Origin: Litsea cubeba
Taxonomy: Eukaryota; Streptophyta; Magnoliopsida; Laurales; Lauraceae
DNA: 64,000 nucleotides
Assembly: GCA_012931725.1 (NCBI GenBank)
Contig: CM022955.1
Span: 16,010,654-16,074,653, forward strand
Direction: 5' to 3'
A program made the translations under genes and the position numbers. The notes beneath the pieces are model-generated. The model did not search any database. It was not told the DNA's origin and saw only the letters and a program-made list of their open reading frames with translations. This document shows, one piece after another, positions 1-12,507 of this stretch (position 1 is its first letter; each line of letters begins with the position of its first letter).

Positions 1-357
1 CACTGATCAGATCATAGAATAACCCTTGATTTTGAGGGCCTCAAGGTTTAACAGTTTATTAAGTTGCAGATTGATCTTAGTACAATCCAGGGGATCACAG
101 ATATAAATATTAGAGAAGTAATATAAATAATACAAGAGAAGTGTTTTTTTTTCTGAACAGCAGTAATATAAAAGAAGTTGATCACAGATAACCAGATATT
201 CCACGTATTCCTTTAGAATTTACATCCGCATGGCATGATGATGATTCAGAGTTTTAAGGGTTCATAATCTTTCCAGGGAGAGGTTGATATCCAAGGAGTT
301 TTTTCCATCGTATATGGCCCTCAAATGCAAGTCATGGCATAACACAAGTGTGTGTGT

Positions 358-360
<3 letters not shown>

Positions 361-390
<30 letters not shown>
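361..390. repeat. (AG)15 microsatellite at an exon end
   Basis: A perfect AG dinucleotide run that follows a short TG run (349-359). On the minus strand it is a CT tract starting 2 bases inside the intron after sulfotransferase exon 4, whose predicted donor GT is at 393-392. To its left (1-348) no exon of the gene or other feature could be recognised. Confidence 0.95.
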
Positions 391-393
<3 letters not shown>

Positions 394-573
394 CTCTTCC
401 TTGGAATGCACATGAGACTTGTGTGTACCATTCAGCTGCTTGGCATTCCTATCATAAGCATTTGCCATCTCAGAGACAAGCCTCCGCAAAAGATTTCTCC
501 GGAAAAGAAATATAACAGAAACCCCTTTCCAGTTAAAATAATTAACTATTTCCCTGTGATGATCCATAATAGC
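394..573 (-). CDS. Sulfotransferase-like gene, exon 4
   Basis: Sixty codons in phase 0, preceded by a good acceptor (TGTTCAG at 580-574) and followed by GAG|GT at 394/393. The translation contains the block VSVIFLFRRNLLRRLVSEM and then NGTHKSHVH, which from knowledge of the plant P-loop/NodH-like sulfotransferase family follows directly after the part encoded by exon 3 (13,064-13,322). Exon 3 ends in phase 0, so the two join cleanly. The next exon (expected to encode the YKP...LYYED region) is not found in 1-393 and must lie beyond the window edge. The donor abuts a CT microsatellite, which could affect splicing. The coding block is clear; the exact 3' end of the exon is less certain. Confidence 0.85.
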
Positions 574-1417
574 CTGAACAGAACACACAAACGTTAACAA
601 GAATACAAAGAATTAATGAAAATCTAGTATGACATAAAAAGATGTTTGATATCCATAGAAGACCAGTTCTGTCCACTGTGTATTAGTGTACAGATCCACA
701 GAATGCCTGAATCCCATTAATTTTCACTTTGGAGACCCAGACATTTAACAGGCAGTGCAGTGCCCATTGCTTCAGGCAGAATTCCATCACTTTTCAAGAA
801 TGAGCACCCAAAGACCACCCACCTTTTCTGAATCTCTTATGGATTGAAAATATGAAGGCATTCAATAATAGAAAAATTCTACAAAATTCAATAACAAAAT
901 TAAAAATTTTCAACAACTGAACGATCATTCAATTCTAAATGGGACAGCTTAAGCTCCACGGAGTTGAGATGAGAACTGAAACTAGGAACCTGGAAGTTTC
1001 ATTGATTGCCTTGTTTCGAAATCCTCAAAAAATATAAAGTATATTTGGTGGTATTTTTCTGGACAGACTCCATGAGATGAACTTGGACTTGTTTGAGATG
1101 AATAGAAAGCTTTTAAATTTCTTTTATGTTTATGCATATCTTCACCATGTGTACATTTCTCTCATGATTAATATAGTCCATATCACTCATCATATGAAGG
1201 CGGATATGAGAAATGAGGTAGTGGGCATGGTTTTGGAGGAGAGGGGCATGTGGAGCAATATTGGATAAAAGGCACATTGGGATTGCAGATGGATGCAATG
1301 GACACTATCATCTCATAGTGGCCTATCTCCATGTAAAGACCCACCATTATATCCATTGTCCCAACCAAAAGAGCTACATCCATCGAGCTCTTATGCTGTG
1401 TTTGGGAAGGGGGGAGG

Positions 1418-1730
1418 TGTCATTCTCACAATTCTGAATTACAAGAATGAAATTGAGAGAGACTGAACGAGAGAGACTGAAAGTTTTCTATATTCTTGTG
1501 TGTCTTCTCTTAGAGAATCACCATCATTATATAGGAGTTACATGCCTTAATCAAGGCTTTTACAAAGGAAATTAACTAAATTACATCAATCACTAATCTA
1601 AGAAAGGAAGGCAATCAATTATATACACTATTGACCAAATCAGATCCCAAATCCACGTGATATGTATCTTGCTGGATTGGATTGACTAATGGCCTTGGAT
1701 CCCTTAATGGGTCATGGGCCAAACTTAACA
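1418..1730 (-). repeat. 3' LTR of copia A
   Basis: 313 bp, beginning TG and ending CA in element orientation. It differs from the 5' LTR at roughly 7-8 sites counted by eye, nearly all single-base indels. It contains CACGTGG and a TATATAA box like the D LTRs. Confidence 0.93.
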
Positions 1731-1737
1731 CCCCCCC

Positions 1738-4700
1738 TCAAATTGATGCGGGAGAATCAACGAGCATTAATTTGCCAACCAAGAACTGATGGCGTGGTCT
1801 GGGAAGACCCTTAGTAAGAATGTCAGCAAGTTGAAACTCAGTGGAGACATGGGGAAGGCTAATGACATCACGCTTAAACTCATCACGGATGAAGTGGCAA
1901 TCAACCTCGATGTGTTTAGTACGTTCATGAAAAATCGGATTTTCAGTAATCCGAATTGCACTTGTATTATCTGCATAGAGGGGGGTAGCTCCTTTTGCAG
2001 GAAATCCAATGTCAGAGAGCAGACCTCGGAGCCAAAGTATTTCGGAGCATGCAGCAGACATAGCCCGGTACTCAGCCTCGGTAGAAGATTTTGAAACTTT
2101 GTCATGTTTCTTGCATTTCCAGGAAATCAAACTATCACCCAAGAACATGCACCATCCCGTAGTTGATCTGCGAGTATCCGGACAACCAGCCCAATCAGCA
2201 TCTGAATATGCTCGGAGAGAAAGAGGATTGTCTGAAGGAAAAAACAACCCGCGAGTCGGTGTGCGAATAAGATACCGAATGATGCGACGAACAGCAGCAA
2301 GATGAAGATGACGAGGAGTAGTCATGAACTGACTCATGAGATTGACCGCAAATGAGATATCAGGACGCGTGATCGTGAGGTAGATCAAGCTACCTACCAA
2401 CTGACGATATGCGGTGGGGTCCTGAAGAAGGTCACCCTCTTCTTTTCTGAGTTTAACATTGAGCTCGATTGGCGTATCAACAGTAGCTGAAGAAGTAAGC
2501 CCAGCCAAGTCAATAAGATCAACCGTATATTTGTGTTGATTGAGAACTACACCTTTAGACGATTGATGAACTTCAAGGACAAGGAAATAGTGTAAGGGGC
2601 CCAGATCCTTCATTTGAAAAATCTGATGAAGAGAAGCTTGAAGTGCCTGAATCATTTGTGCATTAGGACCAGTAATGACAATGTCATCAACGTAGACCAG
2701 AAGGACAGTAATCCCTGACGGAGCATGATGTAAGAACATGGAAGGATCATATTGGCTCGGATGAAAATCCAATCGTAGAAGAGCATCCTGAAATTTCTCA
2801 AACCATGCGCGAGGTGCTTGCTTCAGACCATAGAGGGAGCGACGGAGCTTAGCAACCATACCCTTACCAGATGAGGACCCCGGAGGCAAACGCATATAAA
2901 CATCTTCTTTGAGATCACCATGAAGGAACGCATTTTTTACGTCCATTTGATAGAGAGGCCAAGACTGAGATGCAGCAACAGCAAGAATTATGCGTACGGT
3001 GGTCATCTTAGCGACGGGAGCAAAGGTTTCATCATAATCAATGCCATATTCCTGCCGATTTCCGAGAGCAACAAGGCGCGCCTTGTATCGATCTAGAGTA
3101 CCATCCGATTTCAACTTGAGAGAAAAAATCCACTTGCAGCCAATTGGTTTTACACCCACAGGAGAGGGGACAATATCCCAAGTATGATTTTTTTTTCAAA
3201 GCATCCAATTCATCTTGCATAGCCTGGTTCCAACATTTGTCCTGCACAGCCTGAGAATAGGATTGGGGAATGGAAGAAGAGGACAAGGTGGTCATTAAGG
3301 AAGTGTGGGAGAACCCATAGCGGTCAGGTGGTACTGAAATGCGAGATGAGCGACGCAAGGAATGATGTCCAGATGGATTCAAAAGCCGGGGGTGAACCGG
3401 ATGCTGGAGGAAGATCATAGAGGGGGGTCCCTGGGAGGCGCGTCTTTGTTCCGTCTGTGATACACAAAATCAGGATTAAAGCGAACACTGAAGTGTTGTC
3501 CGAAAAACAGGTAAGACACCAGGGTGAGGAGTTAGGATATTCAATGTGTTTTTGAAAAAAATACCTGATGTTCAAAAAATACGACATTTCTAGAGGTCCC
3601 GAAAGCGACGAATGTGAGGATACGTAGCAGAGGAACCCTTTCTGGAAGGGCGCATAGGCCTAAAAACACACATTGAGCAGATTGTGCGGGTTAGTTTGGT
3701 TCTCTCAGAAGGAGGCAAGTGCACCAAAGCAGACAGATCCGAAAACATGAAGATCATCATAAGAGGGAAAAGTCTTGTACAATCGGTAATAGGGGCTCTG
3801 ATTTTGAAGAGAGGTTGAAGGCAGACGATTTATAAGATGAGCTGCCGTAGCTAGTGCCTCAACCCAAAAACGGGTAGGAACTGATGATTCAAGAAGAAGA
3901 GAACGAGTGACATCAAGCAAATGCCTATTTTTCCTTTCAGCAACTCTATTCTGTTGTGGAGTATAAGGACAAGTTCTTTGAGAGATAATGCCTTTGTTTT
4001 GCAAAAAATTTTGAAAATCAGAAGACACATATTCCCCACCCGAATCAGATCGCAGGATTTTGATGCAGGTGGAAAATTGATTCTCAACATAAGCTAAAAA
4101 AATTTTAAAACTGTAAAAACATCAGATTTAGAATGCAGAAAGTAAACCCATGTGAAACGACTGAAATCATCAATAAAAGTCACAAAATATTTGTAGTGAG
4201 CATGAGAAAGAGCTGGAGCAATTCCCCATACATCGCTATGAACCAAATCAAAACATCGAGTGCTGTGTGAAGTGGAAATAGGAAAAGGAAGAATTTTGCT
4301 TTTTCCCAATTTACAAGTAGCACAATCAAAAGGTACACAAGAAGATAAGCCAATAGATTTATTTAATAAACCAGAATTTAACATAAGGGACAAAGACTTG
4401 GAATTAGGGTGTCCGAGTTTTTTATGCCACAATTGGCAATTATCTCTAATAGAAAGACAAAACACATCATTGGCAATTCTAGTTCTAGAAAGATTGGAAA
4501 AATCCAACGGAAACAAGCGTCCACACTTAGGTCCCCTCGCGATCTCCTTCCCCGACATCTGGTCCTGTACAACACAACCAGAAGAAGAAAAAGAGAGGTT
4601 ATAATTATTTTCAACAAGTTGCCCAACTGACAATAGGTTTGAAGTTAAATTGGGACAAAGGAAAACATTTTTCAATGGGATTGGACCAGGAATGTCCCCG

Positions 4701-5894
4701 AGGGCAGTAATGGGAACAGTGCCTCCATTAGCAGTTTGGATTTGAAGATTACCATTGTAGTTTGTCACATTTGAGAGAGGTTACCTGGAATATGTCATAT
4801 GATTAGATGCCCCAGAATCAAGAAACCAAGTAGGAAGAGGGTGGAGAGGTACCTGAGAGACCGAAAGCAGAAAGGACATTAACAATCATTTGCTGTGTAC
4901 CAATTCAGGAGTAAGAGAAGAGGAGGACCCAGACTGTGAGGGTGCAGATGTAGAAGCAGGCATATCTGAAGAAGCAACATAAGCATGCGAGTCTGGAGAC
5001 TGCGGAGGCTGATACTGCAGAGCCTGATACTGTGGAGCTGGATGCTGGGAAATCTGATACTGGGGCGTCTGCTGCGGTGGATTCTGACGTTGTGGCCGGC
5101 GGCGACATTCAGAAATGATATGTCCCGACCTTTTACAATAACTACAGACTTTCTGTTGCATTGAGATGCAAGATGTCCAAATTTTTGACAACTGTATGCA
5201 TTGTGTTTTGCTCAAGTCACGAGGAGGCTGAGAAGCCTTAGTGGCTGAAAAAAGCGACGGAATAGGTCTCAGCCTTTTGTTGAGCTATATGGGCTGAGGT
5301 TGAAATGCGCTGTTCCTCGCGTAATAGTTCATTCAGGCAGACATTCAAGGAAGGTAAAGGTGTCCGATTCATCAAGGCTGATCGGACACTTTCATACTCA
5401 GGGCGTAATTTCATTAAAATTGATCCCGCTGACTAGAGGCCTGAAGATCGTGAATCACTATCAGAACATCGGCAGCTACATCTGCATACTTGATACTATC
5501 ATATTCTGACCATAGGGTCGGAATCCTGAATAGTAGTCTTGGATTGACAAGGTCCCTTGTGCATATTCAGCAATCGCACATTCAAGGTGAAATTGACGTG
5601 CTGAGTTATCTTGATGGTACACCTGCTTCAGATATCCCACATGTCTTTAGAGCTTGGGTAAGGTTTGAGGTTCATTATCAGATGTTGTTCGACAGAACCC
5701 AGTATCCAGGTTTTAATTTTTGCATCTTTAGTAAGCCAGGCGGATATCTTCTTCTCATCTTCCGTGGGTTTAGGGTCAGATCCAGAAATATAGCCCCACA
5801 ATTCCCTAGCCTCGAGATAAATTTGGAACTGAAATGACCAGGCGGGGGTAATTTTTTCCGTGAACCGGATTAAGGTAATCTCAGACTTTTCCAT
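1738..5894 (-). pseudogene. Copia A gag-pol, many frameshifts
   Basis: The order is gag (start ATG at 5,894), CCHC zinc knuckle (about 5,150), aspartic protease region, GAG-pre-integrase (LWHKKLGHPN), integrase core, reverse transcriptase with YVDDIVITG, RNase H with DADWAG, and the terminal DSPASI stop at the polypurine tract. The 3' third (1,738-3,159) is one open frame, nearly identical in protein to element D. The rest (3,160-5,894) is cut into many frames by 1-base indels, for example a longer T run near 3,185. It cannot make a full polyprotein as written. The uneven spread of indels is odd (see findings). Confidence 0.9.
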
Positions 5895-6568
5895 TGTCAA
5901 TTGAGATTGGCCAAGACTGAGAGAAAACAGTGAAACAGGCAGCAAAAAAAAAAAAAAAAAAATCCAGTAATAGTAACAGAGAAGAGAAGAAGCCTTAAAG
6001 AAGATAACACACTATGCTGTATGCAGGGGCAAAGATCCAACCAATCAGAAAGAGAAATCAACTCAGAACAGAAAAAAAATCCACAAAAATGCCCCAGCCG
6101 ACCATAATTTTTGTTGCTGATCTGAAACGTGGGCCCCACGGATGGATCTGAACAAGTATCAGATCACTGATCTGAAGAAGAGCTGTAATTTGGGTTCTAC
6201 TGAAAAAAGAATGAACTGATTCTCTCGCAGATCCAAGATTTTGGACGGTCTAGATGGAAACAGTTTAATAAAACTGGAAAATCTCGAGAATGAGCAAATC
6301 ACCAACCTGAAGGTGTTAAAAAATTCTGAAAAAATCTCCAAATACTTAGGGAAAACAGGCGACCATGTCTTGTAAGCTTTGCTGAGGAAGATGTGATGAT
6401 CAGAGGTGGGCCACCATGATCAGGTCACTGCCGCAGTGTCTGGATTCTGTGTGAAACAGATCTCTGATCTGTCGTTCTTCAATAGAGATGGATTTCTCTA
6501 TATCTTGATTGCCTTGATGATATGCAAGATCAAACAATAAGGTTTTCTTGAACAAGGCTCTGATACCA

Positions 6569-6879
6569 TGTCATTCTCACAATTCTGAATTACAAGAATG
6601 AAATTGAGAGAGATTGAAACGAGAGAGACTGAAAGTTTTCTATATTCTTGTGTGTCTTCTCTTAGAGACTCACCATCATTATATAGGAGTTACATGCCTT
6701 AATCAGGCTTTTACAAAGGAAATTAACTAAATTACATCAATCACTAATCTAAGAAAGGAAGGCATCAATTATATACACTATTGACCAAATCAGATCCCAA
6801 ATCACGTGATATGTATCTTGCTGGATTGGATTGACTAATGGGCCTTGGATCCCTTAAGGGTCATGGGCCAAACTTAACA
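6569..6879 (-). repeat. 5' LTR of copia A
   Basis: 311 bp, directly followed (in element orientation) by the tRNA-Met primer site at 6,568-6,557. It carries several 1-base deletions in short homopolymers compared with its partner. A CACGTG box lies in the presumed U3. Confidence 0.93.
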
Positions 6880-7307
6880 GGAGGGAGGGGAGGGAAAATT
6901 TGAGGGGGAAGGAAAATGAAGGGGAGGGGAGGGAAGGAAAAATTAATTTTACCTCCCCTTGTTTGGATAGTAAAAAAGTAAGGGAAAGAAAAGTGAAAAA
7001 GTAGTGTTTTGTTTGTTTGTGAGGTAGAGAGAAAATTACCAATTTACCCTTACTTTTGCAAAAAGATAAAAAAATCCTCTCTTTCAAAAAGGGCAATTTA
7101 GTCATTTGGTCAAAAATCCCCTCTTTCCCTCATAGTTTCCCCTCACTTTTGAGGGGAAAATTTTTGGTGGGCCCCACTCGAATTTTCCCCCCTCTTTCCC
7201 CTCCCTCACTTTCCCTCCCCCCTTCCCAAACACCCTTATTTTTCATTTTCCCTCCATTTTCCCCCCATATTTTTCCTTCCCCCCATTTTACCCCCTTCCC
7301 AAACGGA

Positions 7308-7744
7308 CCCCTAGAGGGAATGAGCCTCAGTCATCACAGGATATATATATATATGGATGGGTGTAAAAAAAGGGACCAGTGTAATACTGGGGGGTCCCGT
7401 GTGTGTGGTCCATTCAGATGGGTCATTAGGTGGGCCCCATTATCAGGAGTGCATGGTGTATTGGTGTGCACAAAAAAAAAGGTGTGCATAGGATAACTTC
7501 TCTCTGTCTATGTGTATGCATATATATTTTGATAAAAAAAATCACTAAAGGAAAAAAAACCCAAGAAAGCCTTGACAGAAACACTATTAAGGCGAAACCG
7601 GAAAAACACACCAAACCAAAACAAAAGCAAAACTTAAATGAAACTATACATTGAATGGAACAAAAGAGCAAAAAACTCCTTCAATCTGCAATTGTGCAAG
7701 GCAACTATCATTTGCCTTTGTAATGGGTGGGGGATCTTCCTTTA
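7308..7744. other. Non-coding spacer
   Basis: Contains a short TA repeat (about 7,341-7,353) and A-rich sequence. No gene or known repeat was recognised. Confidence 0.5.
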
Positions 7745-9217
7745 GCATCTACCTACCCCGAGCTGTTCAATTGCGCAAGCGATCAAGAAGCCAAAGTTAT
7801 TGATTACATGGAGGAGGGGAGACTGCATTATCTGGGAGCCTATTTTCAGAAGGAACTTAAATGAGGTGGAAGAACTACAATTCCGGTCTCTGTTGACTAT
7901 AATTGGAGAAGTTTCCATTCCTACTGAGGGTAAAGATAGAAGAATTTGGATGCCAACCACTGAAGGCACATTCTCGGTTGCATCTTTTTTTGCTTCTATG
8001 ACGAGGGAATTGGTGGATACGCATGTTAATTGGCCAAGTTTTTGGAGTATGAAAGCACCTCCATGGGTGATGGCTTTTGGTTGGACTGCTTTGCTTGGAG
8101 GTATCCTAACAATGGACAAACCTTAGACGCTGGCAAGTTACCATCGTTAATGCTTGCCCAATGTGCTTGGCGGGAGAGGAATCTATTGATCGCTTGATGC
8201 TAAATTGCTCTATAGCTCATTACCTATGGAGGATATAGTCCTAGGTTGGTTAAATTTCTCTACTCCCATCCCCCACTCCCTTCCGGCTTTATTTGAGTTC
8301 TAGAGGTTAGCAGTGGGGTTCAGAAGGGGAAGGATCATGTGGGGCATCTCCTTTGCGGTCATTTGGTCCATTTGGAAAGAGAGGAATTTGAGGTGCTTTT
8401 GAAGGAAAATTGTCAGAAGCGAGTTACATGGCGGAGAAAACTAAAGACTTAGTGGCTCTTTGGGTCTCCAACAAGCCCTCTATTCAAAGGCATTCCCATC
8501 AATTCCACTATCCATAATTGGCAAGGAGCAGTCTTCTCTCAACCTATCTCAAGAAGAGTACTTCCAAGATGGTGTCCCCCCCCCCCCCCCCCCCCCCCCC
8601 ACAACACACAAGGTGCTCTCAAGCTCAATTTTGACAGTAGTGCTTGTGGAAACCCCGGCCCTGTTGGATTGGGAGGACTTATTCGCGATACAGAAGGAAC
8701 CATTCTCCTATCCTATTCCGGCCCGGCTAGTTTGGGTTCAAGCAACAAAGCTGAATGATTGGCTCTCAGAACTGGCATCCGTGAAGCATCAAACCTCAAT
8801 CCTCACAGACTTCTCATTGAAGGGAACTCCTGTTGCGTCATTCAGTGGGCAAGCCAGTCTTCTAGCCCTCCTTGGAATCTTGCAGATATCATTGAAGAAG
8901 TAATCCAGCTTGCAAGGGAGTTAAACAGCTCTTTCCACCATGTTAAGAGATCGGCTAATCGAGAAGCGGATAAGCTAGCCAAAGAGGGAGTTCTAAAACC
9001 TGCTTTGATTGTGTCTATGTAATTCTGTTGTTAGCTCTTTTGGGTGCTCATGACCGCCTTTGTTATGGGGGTTATACCCATTTTTTGGGGTTTTTCCCTC
9101 TCTACTCTTTCAGTTTTAGTTGCTCATCCCCTTTGCTATGGGGTTTTTTAAGTCGGTATGTCTCTTATACTGTACAGATCCTTTTGAGCAATATATTGTC
9201 AATATTTTCAAAAAAAA
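7745..9217 (+). pseudogene. L1-type LINE 3' fragment
   Basis: Reads in the plus direction through a reverse-transcriptase zinc-binding (zf-RVT) region (about 7,800-8,240, including CPMCLAGEES) and an RNase H-like domain typical of plant L1 ORF2 ends (about 8,620-9,021, motifs FDSSACGNPGP, IEGNS, HHVKRSANREADKLAKEG). The 3' end matches plant L1 tails (GAGCAATATATTG, then an A run near 9,209). It is 5'-truncated and broken by stops and frameshifts, and a 25-base C run (8,576-8,600) lies between the two domains. Part of the sulfotransferase intron. Confidence 0.8.
8576..8600 (+). repeat. Poly(C)25 tract
   Basis: An uninterrupted run of 25 C inside a LINE fragment. Such runs are rare in AT-rich plant DNA; on the minus strand it is G25, able to form quadruplex structure. 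The length may be unreliable in the assembly. Confidence 0.9.
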
Positions 9218-9229
9218 TATGATTAAAAG

Positions 9230-10180
9230 AAGCACCCATTTGTCTCGAAATATCCTGCAGTTCCTCCACCCAATCAGCCAGCCTCCAATGATGAATAGCC
9301 TTCCCTGAGCCCCAATGAATAGCTGAAAGGAATCACCTTCAAGAATAGGATCGAAACCTCCCATCCTAAACAACTCACGACACCCTATTAGAACAGCAAA
9401 CACTTCAACTTCATCAACACCCCAAGAATCCCTTGGCCTAAAGAAAATCCTACAAATATTTCCATCCCAATCCTTGATGACACCTCCAAAACCTCCTCTT
9501 TGAGCAACTCACAAATAACTACCATCAAATTCAGCTTAAGGATACTAAAAGTTGGACAACTCTATGACAATCTATGCACAACTTTTGCACGCCAGCCCCA
9601 ATGAAAAACTACTACCCAAGATCTATTAAGATCTTCAAACATAACTCCACCAAATTCCTTTCTCTTGCTCACCCACTCTGACACAGTCCGAACAATGGAC
9701 TCAACAACCTCCTCAGCAGAATTAGATTTATTCCTAAAAATGCTATTATTCCTCTAGAACCAAAGTTTCCAACAAGTTGCATATAATGCTAATTTCCAAA
9801 GAATCTTACCACGAATAAATTTGCTCCCCATCCGCCATTGAAGAAAAAGATATTCAACAGTTCCAGGCTAAAACCCATCCCATGTCAAATAAATTAATGA
9901 CCACAATCCAAACTCTATGAACAAAATGACAATGAATCAACAAATGATGCAGCATTTCCACATCTTTTAAGGACATAGGACACCCATTAACAATAAAATG
10001 ATTTTTTCTTCTAACTTATCAATAGTCAGAATTTTATGTTTCCTCGCCACCCAACAGAAAATCAAAACTCTAGGTGGCAAAATTAGGTTTCTAGAGACGA
10101 TCATTAGTTTTATCAATTGACAAATAAACCTTATCAAGCATTCCAACCATACTGGCAAAATTAGAAACTTCACTATATGT
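9230..10180 (-). pseudogene. LINE fragment, minus strand
   Basis: In minus orientation the segment starts with PPRVLIFCW and LTIDKL (zf-RVT region, near 10,000-10,130) and continues to an RNase H-like part (about 9,240-9,400: LIGCRELFRMGG, ILEGDS). This is the order of the C-terminal half of plant L1 ORF2. It is broken by many stops and lies head to tail against the previous LINE, so two separate insertions are likely. Confidence 0.65.
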
Positions 10181-10633
10181 CAAGCAGTCCTATTCATATA
10201 TTAATATGGATTCTTTGATTTTCTGGAATCTTATCAGCCATATATACATAAGGCCAAAACTATTATTACCATCATCATGACAACAATGATGATGATGAAT
10301 GATGATATGCAGCCTGCATGATGTCCTACATATTACTGATCTCCATTCATCCAGGTAAATTCTCACATTCTCATGTAAATTCTGCTAATTTTTAGGTAGT
10401 TGTGGTTCAACCCTCGAGACTTTAATTTACATGTTATTGGTTGACTCAACTTTATCAACTTATCACATGTACACTTGATTTTTATTTTTATTTTCAATAA
10501 TTAGTCACTTATTGGTGAAAGATATTTACCTTCACCATTTTCAAAAAAAAAATAGATATTTACCTTATTCAATATATAATTTTACATTAGCATTCCTACA
10601 ACTTACAGGAAATAATACTTCGCTACCATTATT

Positions 10634-10664
<31 letters not shown>

Positions 10665-11339
10665 AACTAAACAGTTTCTAACAAAAGCAGTGATACAGGA
10701 TGTTAATGAGTTTGGTGGACTGGTAATTTGCATTTAAATGTGCAGTAATGGGAGAAAAACCATTGGGTTCTAACATTTTTCATATACTGGACTTATGATT
10801 TTTTCAGACTTTTTGGGGGACAAAAAATTCATCCCGAGACGAGGCTGAGACATATTACCATGACGTATCGATTTGCAAAGTCAACAGTGACACTTATCAC
10901 AACCACGATTTTGAACTATGCTTCGGACATAAAAAAAAAAAAAAAATTATTCCACTTGTCCACGCCATCATCTCCATTGCCACTAGTCCATGCTGACCAA
11001 CTCCAAACTGTTCCTCACTTTGCCCTAGACAACTTCACAGTACATAAAGGAAAAACGAGTTACACTAATTATCCAATTGATAGATTCTCTTCCTTTTTCA
11101 TCAGTTTGATAGATATGTTCTATCAATCTCTCCATGCCAGGACTTTCATTGCAGCAATGCATCTATCTCTTCCACATTTATTCCCAAGCCACTAGCAGCC
11201 CTTTGATGCAGGGGTGGATATTGATGCAGAGAAGGTACGGGAAGAGTCACGAGGCTTCACGCCCAATGTTGCTAGGCTTCACACCTAGAGGCATTACACC
11301 ATCTTAGAGGCAATCCACACCCTATCATCTGCTATGTTG

Positions 11340-12260
11340 TTTTGAATGGTTAAACTGTTCAGGGAATTAAGGAGAGCAATGAACTGGGATTCTTCGTTGT
11401 CCTTCAGGTTCCTTCTAAAGGTGGGACACCAGACCATCTGGCCTCCAATACTACTCATATAAGAGCTGACCGTTGCTTCCTTGTCTTGTGCACACCTAAA
11501 CAGGTCTGGGAATTAAGCACACAACACCCTCTCACCTACCCACCTATCTTTCCAAAAAAGGATCATCTCCCCCGATCCAATTTGGTACCTGATGTTCTCC
11601 ATGAAAAGACTCTTAACCGAGAGGATTCCTTTCCATATAACAGATGAATTCCAAGGAGGATCCTGAACATCCCACCCATGCCTTGGTAGGTTGTATTTCC
11701 TTTCCAACACGTGTCTCTAAAGACCTTGTAAACCGTCTCCAATCCTCCACAACCATTTGCCCAAAAGGGCTTGATTCATCTTCTTGGGTCTAATTCCCAA
11801 GCCTCCTTCTTCCTTCGGCTTACATATGGATTCCCAATCTACCAAGTGAATCTTCTTCTGAGAGCTTGCACCATGCCATAAGAACTCTCTCTGCAGTCTT
11901 TCTAGCCTCTTTATAATTGAGGTCGGGCATCTAAAGATGGAGAAGTAATAGACTGGCAAGTTGGAGAGGACAGATTTGATGAGGGTTACCCATACTCCTA
12001 TAGATAGGTAATTTGCTTTACGTGTAGACAACTTCCTCTCTACCCTTTCCAGCACTGGGTTCCAAAGAGATTTAGTAACCCGCCCCGAGCACAGAGGCAT
12101 GCCTAAGTACGAAACTGGAAGATCCCCAATCTTGCAACCCAGAATTTCTGAGCATTTAAGGAGCAAGGGCTTCCCTGTTCGTAGACCAATCACCTCTCTC
12201 TTAAAGAAGTTGACTTTTAGCCCTAACACTGCTTCAAAGCATAGGATAGTGGCTTTAACA
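11340..12260 (-). pseudogene. L1-type LINE reverse-transcriptase fragment
   Basis: Minus strand from about 12,260 down to 11,340: VKATILCFEAVLGLKVNF, YLGMPLCSG, WNPVLERVERKL, SIGVWVTLIKSVLSNLPVYY, then a region rich in W typical of the RT thumb/zf-RVT segment. The catalytic FADD part is missing, so it is truncated at its 5' side, next to an AT-rich repeat. A paralogue of the L1 at 55,752-58,480. Confidence 0.8.
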
Positions 12261-12507
12261 TTTCTAACCTGATCATTTATATATGTAAATGATTCGTGTA
12301 ATGGATATGCATTGTCACATTTGTTTGCACTCATTTACACACATGCGTAAATGAGGTGTGAACATGGTGTAAATAAGGCCATTTTGACACCTAAATAGGT
12401 GTGAAACATTCACATCTCCCACTGTACAATCCTTAAACAGAGATTGCATATGTGGTTATGCAACTGGTCACAAGATCAAATTCCATCATCCACTTTTTTT
12501 TATTTAT

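Larger units (their letters stand above)
1418..6879 (-). mobile_element. Ty1/copia LTR retrotransposon A
   Basis: LTR-bounded element in minus orientation, flanked by a perfect 5-bp target duplication GGAGG (1,413-1,417 and 6,880-6,884). A primer binding site complementary to initiator tRNA-Met (TGGTATCAGAGC on the minus strand, 6,557-6,568) follows the 5' LTR, and a G-rich polypurine tract precedes the 3' LTR. It belongs to the same family as D (26,227-31,653). It sits in an intron of the sulfotransferase gene and inside a MITE-like element. Confidence 0.95.
1396..7307. mobile_element. G/C-rich MITE-like element, split by copia A
   Basis: The left tip (1,396-1,417) reads GTGTTTGGGAAGGGG and the right tip (about 7,289-7,307) reads CCCCTTCCCAAACGGACCC, giving inverted ends once copia A (1,418-6,879) is removed. 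The interior (6,880-7,288) has the polypurine then polypyrimidine build and a block near GGGCAATTTAGTCATTT that is common in plant hAT-type MITEs. The left and right ends differ at the outermost bases and no outer target duplication could be confirmed, so superfamily assignment is tentative. No coding capacity. Confidence 0.5.

Noticed and set aside
1..260. Exon 5 of the sulfotransferase gene
   Set aside because: None of the three minus-strand frames shows the expected downstream family motifs or a suitable acceptor.
10860..11195. 111-residue plus-strand open frame in the intron
   Set aside because: No domain and no splice support, and it is interrupted by an A run.
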